NCBI GenBank assembly: GCA_946699065.1
Contig: CAMPDV010000259.1
Coordinates: 1-64,000, forward strand
From: Loxodes magnus
Taxonomy: Eukaryota > Ciliophora > Karyorelictea > Loxodida > Loxodidae
DNA length: 64,000 bases
Direction: 5' to 3'
Below the pieces are notes generated by a model. The model saw nothing but the letters and a program-made list of their open reading frames with translations. It made no database searches and was not told the origin of the DNA. Positions 42,501 through 54,186 of this stretch are shown in pieces. Every line of letters starts with the position of its first letter. The first letter of the stretch is position 1. The translations under genes and the position numbers were made by a program.

Positions 42501-45500
42501 GGTAGAAGATTTTGAGAGTGGAGAAATTAGGAACATAAAAAGTGAATTTTTAAATGAACGTATCAAGAGTTGAGAAGGTGGAAAATAAGTGTGAAAGACG
42601 AAAGTGAAACGAAAGGTATTTTAGAAAGGTAGAAGATTTTGAGAGTTGAGAAATTAGGAACATAAAAAGTGAATTTTTAAATGAACGTAATAAAAGTTGA
42701 GAAGGTGGAAAATAAGTGTGAAAGACGAAAGTGAAACGAAAGGTATTTTAGAAAGGTAGAAGATTTTGAGAGTTGAGAAATTAGGAACATAAAAAGTGAA
42801 TTTTTAAATGAATATAATAAAAGTTGAGAAGGTGGAAAATAAGTGTGAAAGACGAAAGTGAAACGAAAGGTATTTTAGAAAGGTAGAAGATTTTGAGAGT
42901 TGAGAAATTAGGAACATAAAAAGTGAATTTTTAAATGAACGTATCAAAAGTTGAGAAGGTGGAAAATAAGTGTGAAAGACGAAAGTGAAACGAAAGGTAT
43001 TTTAGAAAGGTAGAAGATTTTGAGAGTGGAGAAATTAGGAACATAAAAAGTGAATTTTTAAATGAACGTAATAAAAGTTGAGAAGGTGGAAAATAAGTGT
43101 GAAAGACGAAAGTGAAACGAAAGGTATTTTAGAAAGGTAGAAGATTTTGAGAGTTGAGAAATTAGGAACATAAAAAGTGAATTTTTAAATGAACGTATCA
43201 AAAGTTGAGAAGGCTGAAAATAAGTGTGAAAGACGAAAGTGAAACGAAAGGTATTTTAGAAAGGTAGAAGATTTTGAGAGTTGAGAAATTAGGAACATAA
43301 AAAGTGAATTTTTAAATGAACGTAATAAAAGTTGAGAAGGTGGAAAATAAGTGTGAAAGACGAAAGTGAAACGAAAGGTATTTTAGAAAGGTAGAAGATT
43401 TTGAGAGTGGAGAAATTAGGAACATAAAAAGTGAATTTTTAAATGAACGTAATAAAAGTTGAGAAGGTGGAAAATAAGTGTGAAAGACGAAAGTGAAACG
43501 AAAGGTATTTTAGAAAGGTAGAAGATTTTGAGAGTTGAGAAATTAGGAACATAAAAAGTGAATTTTTAAATGAATATAATAAAAGTTGAGAAGGTGGAAA
43601 ATAAGTGTGAAAGACGAAAGTGAAACGAAAGGTATTTTAGAAAGGTAGAAGATTTTGAGAGTTGAGAAATTAGGAACATAAAAAGTGAATTTTTAAATGA
43701 ACGTAATAAAAGTTGAGAAGGTGGAAAATAAGTGTGAAAGACGAAAGTGAAACGAAAGGTATTTTAGAAAGGTAGAAGATTTTGAGAGTTGAGAAATTAG
43801 GAACATAAAAAGTGAATTTTTAAATGAATATAATAAAAGTTGAGAAGGTGGAAAATAAGTGTGAAAGACGAAAGTGAAACGAAAGGTATTTTAGAAAGGT
43901 AGAAGATTTTGAGAGTTGAGAAATTAGGAACATAAAAAGTGAATTTTTAAATGAACGTAATAAAAGTTGAGAAGGTGGAAAATAAGTGTGAAAGACGAAA
44001 GTGAAACGAAAGGTATTTTAGAAAGGTAGAAGATTTTGAGAGTTGAGAAATTAGGAACATAAAAAGTGAATTTTTAAATGAACGTATCAAGAGTTGAGAA
44101 GGTGGAAAATAAGTGTGAAAGACGAAAGTGAAACGAAAGGTATTTTAGAAAGGTAGAAGATTTTGAGAGTTGAGAAATTAGGAACATAAAAAGTGAATTT
44201 TTAAATGAACGTAATAAAAGTTGAGAAGGTGGAAAATAAGTGTGAAAGACGAAAGTGAAACGAAAGGTATTTTAGAAAGGTAGAAGATTTTGAGAGTGGA
44301 GAAATTAGGAACATCAAAAGTGAATTTTTAAATGAACGTAATAAAAGTTGAGAAGGTGGAAAATAAGTGTGAAAGACGAAAGTGAAACGAAAGGTATTTT
44401 AGAAAGGTAGAAGATTTTGAGAGTTGAGAAATTAGGAACATAAAAAGTGAATTTTTAAATGAACGTAATAAAAGTTGAGAAGGTGGAAAATAAGTGTGAA
44501 AGACGAAAGTGAAACGAAAGGTATTTTAGAAAGGTAGAAGATTTTGAGAGTTGAGAAATTAGGAACATAAAAAGTGAATTTTTAAATGAACGTAATAAAA
44601 GTTGAGAAGGTGGAAAATAAGTGTGAAAGACGAAAGTGAAACGAAAGGTATTTTAGAAAGGTAGAAGATTTTGAGAGTTGAGAAATTAGGAACATAAAAA
44701 GTGAATTTTTAAATGAACGTAATAAAAGTTGAGAAGGTGGAAAATAAGTGTGAAAGACGAAAGTGAAACGAAAGGTATTTTAGAAAGGTAGAAGATTTTG
44801 AGAGTTGAGAAATTAGGAACATAAAAAGTGAATTTTTAAATGAATATAATAAAAGTTGAGAAGGTGGAAAATAAGTGTGAAAGACGAAAGTGAAACGAAA
44901 GGTATTTTAGAAAGGTAGAAGATTTTGAGAGTTGAGAAATTAGGAACATAAAAAGTGAATTTTTAAATGAATATAATAAAAGTTGAGAAGGTGGAAAATA
45001 AGTGTGAAAGACGAAAGTGAAACGAAAGGTATTTTAGAAAGGTAGAAGATTTTGAGAGTTGAGAAATTAGGAACATAAAAAGTGAATTTTTAAATGAACG
45101 TATCAAAAGTTGAGAAGGCTGAAAATAAGTGTGAAAGACGAAAGTGAAACGAAAGGTATTTTAGAAAGGTAGAAGATTTTGAGAGTGGAGAAATTAGGAA
45201 CATAAAAAGTGAATTTTTAAATGAACGTAATAAAAGTTGAGAAGGTGGAAAATAAGTGTGAAAGACGAAAGTGAAACGAAAGGTATTTTAGAAAGGTAGA
45301 AGATTTTGAGAGTTGAGAAATTAGGAACATAAAAAGTGAATTTTTAAATGAACGTAATAAAAGTTGAGAAGGTGGAAAATAAGTGTGAAAGACGAAAGTG
45401 AAACGAAAGGTATTTTAGAAAGGTAGAAGATTTTGAGAGTTGAGAAATTAGGAACATAAAAAGTGAATTTTTAAATGAATATAATAAAAGTTGAGAAGGC

Positions 45501-48500
45501 TGAAAATAAGTGTGAAAGACGAAAGTGAAACGAAAGGTATTTTAGAAAGGTAGAAGATTTTGAGAGTTGAGAAATTAGGAACATAAAAAGTGAATTTTTA
45601 AATGAACGTATCAAAAGTTGAGAAGGCTGAAAATAAGTGTGAAAGACGAAAGTGAAACGAAAGGTATTTTAGAAAGGTAGAAGATTTTGAGAGTTGAGAA
45701 ATTAGGAACATAAAAAGTGAATTTTAAATGAACGTATCAAAAGTTGAGAAGGCTGAAAATAAGTGTGAAAGACGAAAGTGAAACGAAAGGTATTTTAGAA
45801 AGGTAGAAGATTTTGAGAGTTGAGAAATTAGGAACATAAAAAGTGAATTTTTAAATGAACGTATCAAAAGTTGAGAAGGCTGAAAATAAGTGTGAAAGAC
45901 GAAAGTGAAACGAAAGGTATTTTAGAAAGGTAGAAGATTTTGAGAGTTGAGAAATTAGGAACATAAAAAGTGAATTTTTAAATGAATATAATAAAAGTTG
46001 AGAAGGCTGAAAATAAGTGTGAAAGACGAAAGTGAAACGAAAGGTATTTTAGAAAGGTAGAAGATTTTGAGAGTTGAGAAATTAGGAACATAAAAAGTGA
46101 ATTTTTAAATGAACGTATCAAAAGTTGAGAAGGCTGAAAATAAGTGTGAAAGACGAAAGTGAAACGAAAGGTATTTTAGAAAGGTAGAAGATTTTGAGAG
46201 TTGAGAAATTAGGAACATAAAAAGTGAATTTTTAAATGAACGTATCAAAAGTTGAGAAGGCTGAAAATAAGTGTGAAAGACGAAAGTGAAACGAAAGGTA
46301 TTTTAGAAAGGTAGAAGATTTTGAGAGTGGAGAAATTAGGAACATAAAAAGTGAATTTTTAAATGAACGTATCAAGAGTTGAGAAGGTGGAAAATAAGTG
46401 TGAAAGACGAAAGTGAAACGAAAGGTATTTTAGAAAGGTAGAAGATTTTGAGAGTTGAGAAATTAGGAACATAAAAAGTGAATTTTTAAATGAACGTAAT
46501 AAAAGTTGAGAAGGTGGAAAATAAGTGTGAAAGACGAAAGTGAAACGAAAGGTATTTTAGAAAGGTAGAAGATTTTGAGAGTTGAGAAATTAGGAACATA
46601 AAAAGTGAATTTTTAAATGAATATAATAAAAGTTGAGAAGGTGGAAAATAAGTGTGAAAGACGAAAGTGAAACGAAAGGTATTTTAGAAAGGTAGAAGAT
46701 TTTGAGAGTTGAGAAATTAGGAACATAAAAAGTGAATTTTTAAATGAACGTATCAAAAGTTGAGAAGGTGGAAAATAAGTGTGAAAGACGAAAGTGAAAC
46801 GAAAGGTATTTTAGAAAGGTAGAAGATTTTGAGAGTGGAGAAATTAGGAACATAAAAAGTGAATTTTTAAATGAACGTAATAAAAGTTGAGAAGGTGGAA
46901 AATAAGTGTGAAAGACGAAAGTGAAACGAAAGGTATTTTAGAAAGGTAGAAGATTTTGAGAGTTGAGAAATTAGGAACATAAAAAGTGAATTTTTAAATG
47001 AACGTATCAAAAGTTGAGAAGGCTGAAAATAAGTGTGAAAGACGAAAGTGAAACGAAAGGTATTTTAGAAAGGTAGAAGATTTTGAGAGTTGAGAAATTA
47101 GGAACATAAAAAGTGAATTTTTAAATGAACGTAATAAAAGTTGAGAAGGTGGAAAATAAGTGTGAAAGACGAAAGTGAAACGAAAGGTATTTTAGAAAGG
47201 TAGAAGATTTTGAGAGTGGAGAAATTAGGAACATAAAAAGTGAATTTTTAAATGAACGTAATAAAAGTTGAGAAGGTGGAAAATAAGTGTGAAAGACGAA
47301 AGTGAAACGAAAGGTATTTTAGAAAGGTAGAAGATTTTGAGAGTTGAGAAATTAGGAACATAAAAAGTGAATTTTTAAATGAATATAATAAAAGTTGAGA
47401 AGGTGGAAAATAAGTGTGAAAGACGAAAGTGAAACGAAAGGTATTTTAGAAAGGTAGAAGATTTTGAGAGTGGAGAAATTAGGAACATCAAAAGTGAATT
47501 TTTAAATGAACGTAATAAAAGTTGAGAAGGTGGAAAATAAGTGTGAAAGACGAAAGTGAAACGAAAGGTATTTTAGAAAGGTAGAAGATTTTGAGAGTTG
47601 AGAAATTAGGAACATAAAAAGTGAATTTTTAAATGAACGTAATAAAAGTTGAGAAGGTGGAAAATAAGTGTGAAAGACGAAAGTGAAACGAAAGGTATTT
47701 TAGAAAGGTAGAAGATTTTGAGAGTTGAGAAATTAGGAACATAAAAAGTGAATTTTTAAATGAACGTAATAAAAGTTGAGAAGGTGGAAAATAAGTGTGA
47801 AAGACGAAAGTGAAACGAAAGGTATTTTAGAAAGGTAGAAGATTTTGAGAGTTGAGAAATTAGGAACATAAAAAGTGAATTTTTAAATGAACGTATCAAG
47901 AGTTGAGAAGGTGGAAAATAAGTGTGAAAGACGAAAGTGAAACGAAAGGTATTTTAGAAAGGTAGAAGATTTTGAGAGTTGAGAAATTAGGAACATAAAA
48001 AGTGAATTTTTAAATGAACGTAATAAAAGTTGAGAAGGTGGAAAATAAGTGTGAAAGACGAAAGTGAAACGAAAGGTATTTTAGAAAGGTAGAAGATTTT
48101 GAGAGTGGAGAAATTAGGAACATCAAAAGTGAATTTTTAAATGAACGTAATAAAAGTTGAGAAGGTGGAAAATAAGTGTGAAAGACGAAAGTGAAACGAA
48201 AGGTATTTTAGAAAGGTAGAAGATTTTGAGAGTTGAGAAATTAGGAACATAAAAAGTGAATTTTTAAATGAACGTAATAAAAGTTGAGAAGGTGGAAAAT
48301 AAGTGTGAAAGACGAAAGTGAAACGAAAGGTATTTTAGAAAGGTAGAAGATTTTGAGAGTTGAGAAATTAGGAACATAAAAAGTGAATTTTTAAATGAAC
48401 GTAATAAAAGTTGAGAAGGTGGAAAATAAGTGTGAAAGACGAAAGTGAAACGAAAGGTATTTTAGAAAGGTAGAAGATTTTGAGAGTTGAGAAATTAGGA

Positions 48501-51500
48501 ACATAAAAAGTGAATTTTTAAATGAACGTAATAAAAGTTGAGAAGGTGGAAAATAAGTGTGAAAGACGAAAGTGAAACGAAAGGTATTTTAGAAAGGTAG
48601 AAGATTTTGAGAGTTGAGAAATTAGGAACATAAAAAGTGAATTTTTAAATGAATATAATAAAAGTTGAGAAGGTGGAAAATAAGTGTGAAAGACGAAAGT
48701 GAAACGAAAGGTATTTTAGAAAGGTAGAAGATTTTGAGAGTTGAGAAATTAGGAACATAAAAAGTGAATTTTTAAATGAATATAATAAAAGGTAGAAGGT
48801 GGAAAATAAGTGTGAAAGACGAAAGTGAAACGAAAGGTATTTTAGAAAGGTAGAAGATTTTGAGAGTTGAGAAATTAGGAACATAAAAAGTGAATTTTTA
48901 AATGAACGTATCAAAAGTTGAGAAGGCTGAAAATAAGTGTGAAAGACGAAAGTGAAACGAAAGGTATTTTAGAAAGGTAGAAGATTTTGAGAGTGGAGAA
49001 ATTAGGAACATAAAAAGTGAATTTTTAAATGAACGTAATAAAAGTTGAGAAGGTGGAAAATAAGTGTGAAAGACGAAAGTGAAACGAAAGGTATTTTAGA
49101 AAGGTAGAAGATTTTGAGAGTTGAGAAATTAGGAACATAAAAAGTGAATTTTTAAATGAACGTAATAAAAGTTGAGAAGGTGGAAAATAAGTGTGAAAGA
49201 CGAAAGTGAAACGAAAGGTATTTTAGAAAGGTAGAAGATTTTGAGAGTTGAGAAATTAGGAACATAAAAAGTGAATTTTTAAATGAATATAATAAAAGTT
49301 GAGAAGGCTGAAAATAAGTGTGAAAGACGAAAGTGAAACGAAAGGTATTTTAGAAAGGTAGAAGATTTTGAGAGTTGAGAAATTAGGAACATAAAAAGTG
49401 AATTTTTAAATGAACGTATCAAAAGTTGAGAAGGCTGAAAATAAGTGTGAAAGACGAAAGTGAAACGAAAGGTATTTTAGAAAGGTAGAAGATTTTGAGA
49501 GTTGAGAAATTAGGAACATAAAAAGTGAATTTTTAAATGAACGTATCAAAAGTTGAGAAGGCTGAAAATAAGTGTGAAAGACGAAAGTGAAACGAAAGGT
49601 ATTTTAGAAAGGTAGAAGATTTTGAGAGTTGAGAAATTAGGAACATAAAAAGTGAATTTTTAAATGAACGTATCAAAAGTTGAGAAGGCTGAAAATAAGT
49701 GTGAAAGACGAAAGTGAAACGAAAGGTATTTTAGAAAGGTAGAAGATTTTGAGAGTTGAGAAATTAGGAACATAAAAAGTGAATTTTTAAATGAATATAA
49801 TAAAAGTTGAGAAGGCTGAAAATAAGTGTGAAAGACGAAAGTGAAACGAAAGGTATTTTAGAAAGGTAGAAGATTTTGAGAGTTGAGAAATTAGGAACAT
49901 AAAAAGTGAATTTTTAAATGAACGTATCAAAAGTTGAGAAGGCTGAAAATAAGTGTGAAAGACGAAAGTGAAACGAAAGGTATTTTAGAAAGGTAGAAGA
50001 TTTTGAGAGTTGAGAAATTAGGAACATAAAAAGTGAATTTTTAAATGAACGTATCAAAAGTTGAGAAGGCTGAAAATAAGTGTGAAAGACGAAAGTGAAA
50101 CGAAAGGTATTTTAGAAAGGTAGAAGATTTTGAGAGTTGAGAAATTAGGAACATAAAAAGTGAATTTTTAAATGAACGTATCAAAAGTTGAGAAGGCTGA
50201 AAATAAGTGTGAAAGACGAAAGTGAAACGAAAGGTATTTTAGAAAGGTAGAAGATTTTGAGAGTTGAGAAATTAGGAACATAAAAAGTGAATTTTTAAAT
50301 GAACGTATCAAGAGTTGAGAAGGTGGAAAATAAGTGTGAAAGACGAAAGTGAAACGAAAGGTATTTTAGAAAGGTAGAAGATTTTGAGAGTTGAGAAATT
50401 AGGAACATAAAAAGTGAATTTTTAAATGAATATAATAAAAGTTGAGAAGGTGGAAAATAAGTGTGAAAGACGAAAGTGAAACGAAAGGTATTTTAGAAAG
50501 GTAGAAGATTTTGAGAGTTGAGAAATTAGGAACATAAAAAGTGAATTTTTAAATGAACGTATCAAAAGTTGAGAAGGTGGAAAATAAGTGTGAAAGACGA
50601 AAGTGAAACGAAAGGTATTTTAGAAAGGTAGAAGATTTTGAGAGTTGAGAAATTAGGAACATAAAAAGTGAATTTTTAAATGAACGTATCAAGAGTTGAG
50701 AAGGTGGAAAATAAGTGTGAAAGACGAAAGTGAAACGAAAGGTATTTTAGAAAGGTAGAAGATTTTGAGAGTTGAGAAATTAGGAACATAAAAAGTGAAT
50801 TTTTAAATGAATATAATAAAAGTTGAGAAGGTGGAAAATAAGTGTGAAAGACGAAAGTGAAACGAAAGGTATTTTAGAAAGGTAGAAGATTTTGAGAGTT
50901 GAGAAATTAGGAACATAAAAAGTGAATTTTTAAATGAACGTATCAAGAGTTGAGAAGGTGGAAAATAAGTGTGAAAGACGAAAGTGAAACGAAAGGTATT
51001 TTAGAAAGGTAGAAGATTTTGAGAGTTGAGAAATTAGGAACATAAAAAGTGAATTTTTAAATGAATATAATAAAAGTTGAGAAGGTGGAAAATAAGTGTG
51101 AAAGACGAAAGTGAAACGAAAGGTATTTTAGAAAGGTAGAAGATTTTGAGAGTTGAGAAATTAGGAACATAAAAAGTGAATTTTTAAATGAACGTATCAA
51201 AAGTTGAGAAGGTGGAAAATAAGTGTGAAAGACGAAAGTGAAACGAAAGGTATTTTAGAAAGGTAGAAGATTTTGAGAGTTGAGAAATTAGGAACATAAA
51301 AAGTGAATTTTTAAATGAACGTATCAAGAGTTGAGAAGGTGGAAAATAAGTGTGAAAGACGAAAGTGAAACGAAAGGTATTTTAGAAAGGTAGAAGATTT
51401 TGAGAGTTGAGAAATTAGGAACATAAAAAGTGAATTTTTAAATGAATATAATAAAAGTTGAGAAGGTGGAAAATAAGTGTGAAAGACGAAAGTGAAACGA

Positions 51501-52342
51501 AAGGTATTTTAGAAAGGTAGAAGATTTTGAGAGTTGAGAAATTAGGAACATAAAAAGTGAATTTTTAAATGAACGTATCAAGAGTTGAGAAGGTGGAAAA
51601 TAAGTGTGAAAGACGAAAGTGAAACGAAAGGTATTTTAGAAAGGTAGAAGATTTTGAGAGTTGAGAAATTAGGAACATAAAAAGTGAATTTTTAAATGAA
51701 CGTAATAAAAGTTGAGAAGGTGGAAAATAAGTGTGAAAGACGAAAGTGAAACGAAAGGTATTTTAGAAAGGTAGAAGATTTTGAGAGTTGAGAAATTAGG
51801 AACATAAAAAGTGAATTTTTAAATGAACGTAATAAAAGTTGAGAAGGTGGAAAATAAGTGTGAAAGACGAAAGTGAAACGAAAGGTATTTTAGAAAGGTA
51901 GAAGATTTTGAGAGTTGAGAAATTAGGAACATAAAAAGTGAATTTTTAAATGAACGTATCAAAAGTTGAGAAGGCTGAAAATAAGTGTGAAAGACGAAAG
52001 TGAAACGAAAGGTATTTTAGAAAGGTAGAAGATTTTGAGAGTTGAGAAATTAGGAACATAAAAAGTGAATTTTTAAATGAACGTATCAAAAGTTGAGAAG
52101 GCTGAAAATAAGTGTGAAAGACGAAAGTGAAACGAAAGGTATTTTAGAAAGGTAGAAGATTTTGAGAGTTGAGAAATTAGGAACATAAAAAGTGAATTTT
52201 TAAATGAATATAATAAAAGTTGAGAAGGCTGAAAATAAGTGTGAAAGACGAAAGTGAAACGAAAGGTATTTTAGAAAGGTAGAAGATTTTGAGAGTTGAG
52301 AAATTAGGAACATAAAAAGTGAATTTTTAAATGAACGTAATA
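39511..52342 (+). repeat. Satellite domain V, CAAGAG / TATA / CAAAAG trimers
   Basis: From about 40.2 kb, runs of GGCTG units alternate with stretches in which the hinge cycles TATCAAGAG, TATAATAAAAG, TATCAAAAG. That is a three-unit (381 bp) pattern, clear at 41.0-42.4 kb and again at 50.3-51.6 kb. A run of GGCTG units with TATAATAAAAG or TATCAAAAG hinges precedes it each time (about 40.3-40.9 and 49.3-50.2 kb; a similar run is at 45.5-46.3 kb). These look like kilobase-scale segmental duplications about 9 kb apart inside the array. Confidence 0.65.
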
Positions 52343-52502
52343 GAAAAAGAGACTACTTAGACATCAGAATAACTCTATTTTAAATTATTAAGAATTGATA
52401 AATATCTAATACTAAAACAAAGCGAGAAAGTTAATGAAATATTGAAAACCCATTTAAATAACGATAATGGATTTTCAAATTAAGATTTGTAAACCTAGGA
52501 GA
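52343..52502. other. Unique flank between satellite and first gene
   Basis: The satellite phase is lost at 52343, where consensus A is replaced by G and the following bases no longer match. The next 160 bp are AT-rich single-copy sequence. They contain no gene that I can support and would be the 3' flank of the minus-strand frame that ends at 52503. Confidence 0.7.
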
Positions 52503-53750
52503 TCAATGGTAAAATAAAAAGAAAATCTTAAATTTCTAAGCATTTAATTAACCATTTGAGTATAAGCCTTAGTTTTAGTTAAATAGATAAAATATTCTAA
52601 TATTATTGAATATCGTAAACTAGTAATCTTGCATCTTACATAATAGAAGATACTTTCTTAGTTCAATTTTAAAAAGATCTTAAAAAAATATTTTGAGATA
52701 GTTGTTAAATTAGTTAGCTATGAGCTGAATTAACTACTAGATTTATTATTTTTAAGTTACTTCTTCCTTTTAAAAGTTAAATGGAAGAATTTTCCCTATC
52801 TTTTATAGAATTAAGTCTTAATTGTTTTTCTTTCTTTCTTTCTATTTTTGCTTTAGCTCAGCTGGATAAGCATTTTATCCTTTTCTCTTAATACTATACT
52901 TTGATTAGTTCTTGTATAGATCTTAGGTTAATTATTTAAGGAACAGAAACCAGATAGTCTAGTCTTAGGTTTTTCTCATCTTCACATATTTTTTCAGGTC
53001 CCAATGCTTGTAATTTATTAATTAGGGCTATGAATTTTATTTAACTAACTTCAGGATACCTTTCTAAATACTGCTACTAGCTTTTTGTAACGATATGGCA
53101 TAAAAAATTTTTCAGCTGAATATAGTCTTCTATTTTTTAAGATTTTCAATAACTAAGCATTTCTGCTTTTACTCTGATTAAATGCTAAGTATTAAAATTT
53201 CAGCTTGTTATTTTAGTTATTTCTTTTCTAATTATTCCATGCTTTCCATCAGTTAATTGAACTTGCCTTTAGTTGAATTATTCCTCCTAAAAGTCCTTTT
53301 ACTTTCTTACTTTTCTTTATTTTGCTGATATTTCTCCTTCATCTTAGACGTGAAATAGTTTAAAAATTAATTAATAGGAATTATTCTTGGCTAATTTAGT
53401 ACCAATTAATATAGTTTAATACTGATTTTATCTAGCTCCTGTTAAAAATTTTTATAATGTTTAATTCATTTTATTTATCTTACAGAAAGGCTAAGATTTG
53501 AGATTAGATTTAGTAAGTAATATAGTTAAAATTTTATATGATTATTCAGGTAAAAAGAATTAATCTTAAGATCATCAAGGTACTTGCTTTTAGAAGATAG
53601 TTCTCCCATTTAAATAAAACCTCTATGTGTTAAATTACTCCATTATATCTTTACTATTATCCTTAGTTTATTTAGAAATATTAATAAATGTTTATTATTT
53701 AATTCAGCTTTACTATCTGTTCTGCTTTAATTAAAATTATAATATATCAT
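52503..53750 (-). CDS. Unrecognised Gln/Lys-rich protein, two in-frame TGAs
   Basis: I do not recognise this protein. Reading the minus strand with TAA/TAG as Gln, one frame runs from an ATG at 53750 to a TGA at 52503-52505, 415 residues. It is interrupted only by TGA at residue 95 (53466-53468) and residue 213 (53112-53114). Over about 52.34-54.1 kb this frame has four TGAs, against seven and eleven in the other two minus frames. The product is basic and Gln/Lys/Ile/Leu-rich. A charged, coiled-coil-like stretch lies at about residues 145-210 (it includes NQLMESMEQLEKK), and the C-terminus is hydrophobic. Three Trp are encoded by TGG. The frame is also open for about 80 codons or more upstream of another TGA at 53826, so the start is uncertain. 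It is divergent from the TRIM-like gene. It may be a gene that uses TGA as sense, or a decaying one. A neighbouring frame also reads plausibly in places, so confidence is moderate. Confidence 0.4.
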
Positions 53751-54186
53751 CTATTTTATCTTTTTATCTAAAAATAGCACATCTTGCTTTATGTGTTTAT
53801 TATAAGTTGAAAACTTTTTATTAAATCAATTTTATATGAGTTTGGTTAGATACCTATTTATATCTATATTTAGTTTATATAATGTTTATTAATAAAATTA
53901 GAAAAATATAGCTATTACTAATTTTAAAAGTATTAAATGTTTCTTTTCTGTTTATTCTTTTTATTAGTTAAATATATTTCTAAGTATTTAGTTTTATAAG
54001 TAATTTATTCCTTTTATAGGTTATTTTCTTCCATTTTATGTAATAATTTTAAAAGTAGTTAATTCTTCTATTTAATTTAATAACTATTTTCATTCAATTA
54101 GTTTAATTTAAATTATTTTCTTAAGTTTTTTCAATCCAATCAAATATTAAGTAGCATTTCCATTTTTTACTCAATAAAAAAATTAA
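53751..54186. promoter_or_regulatory. Divergent intergenic region
   Basis: These 436 bp separate the putative minus-strand start from the ATG of the plus-strand TRIM-like gene. The sequence is T-rich on the plus strand and very AT-rich. It would hold both promoters if both genes are real. I see no specific motif. Part of it (down from about 54090) could instead be N-terminal coding sequence of the minus-strand frame. Confidence 0.35.

Larger units (their letters stand above)
1..52342 (+). repeat. 127-bp satellite, 412 head-to-tail copies
   Basis: Taking the unit to start at TGAATTTTTAAATG, starts fall at 1, 128, 255 and so on to 52320. That gives 412 complete units and a 23-bp partial unit ending at 52342. 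Total drift from an exact 127-bp period is only 5 bases, all explained by four small deletions. Base counts of the first unit are A59, G33, T31, C4, so the plus strand is 72% purine and almost without C. All copies share one orientation. Differences concentrate at unit positions 17-18, 21-22, 25, 37-40, 53, 105 and 122, while positions 58-104 are nearly invariant. TGA occurs many times on the plus strand, and no coding potential is seen. The array is probably heterochromatic, centromeric or germline satellite, but its role cannot be read from the sequence. The left end lies outside the window. Confidence 0.99.

Noticed and set aside
1..52342. CRISPR-like array
   Set aside because: Repeats are directly adjacent with no unique spacers, the unit is 127 bp, and the flanking genes are eukaryotic.
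52848..52870. tRNA-like D-arm text TTTAGCTCAGCTGGATAAGC
   Set aside because: It resembles a B-less tRNA 5' half, but no anticodon arm, T-arm with GTTCGA, or acceptor pairing follows within 80 bases.
52343..53750. A second minus-strand frame that also reads like protein in places (for example KICEDEKNLRLDYLVSVPQ)
   Set aside because: It has seven TGAs over the region, against four in the chosen frame, including two adjacent ones. AT-rich DNA with Gln at TAA/TAG gives deceptively protein-like text in several frames.
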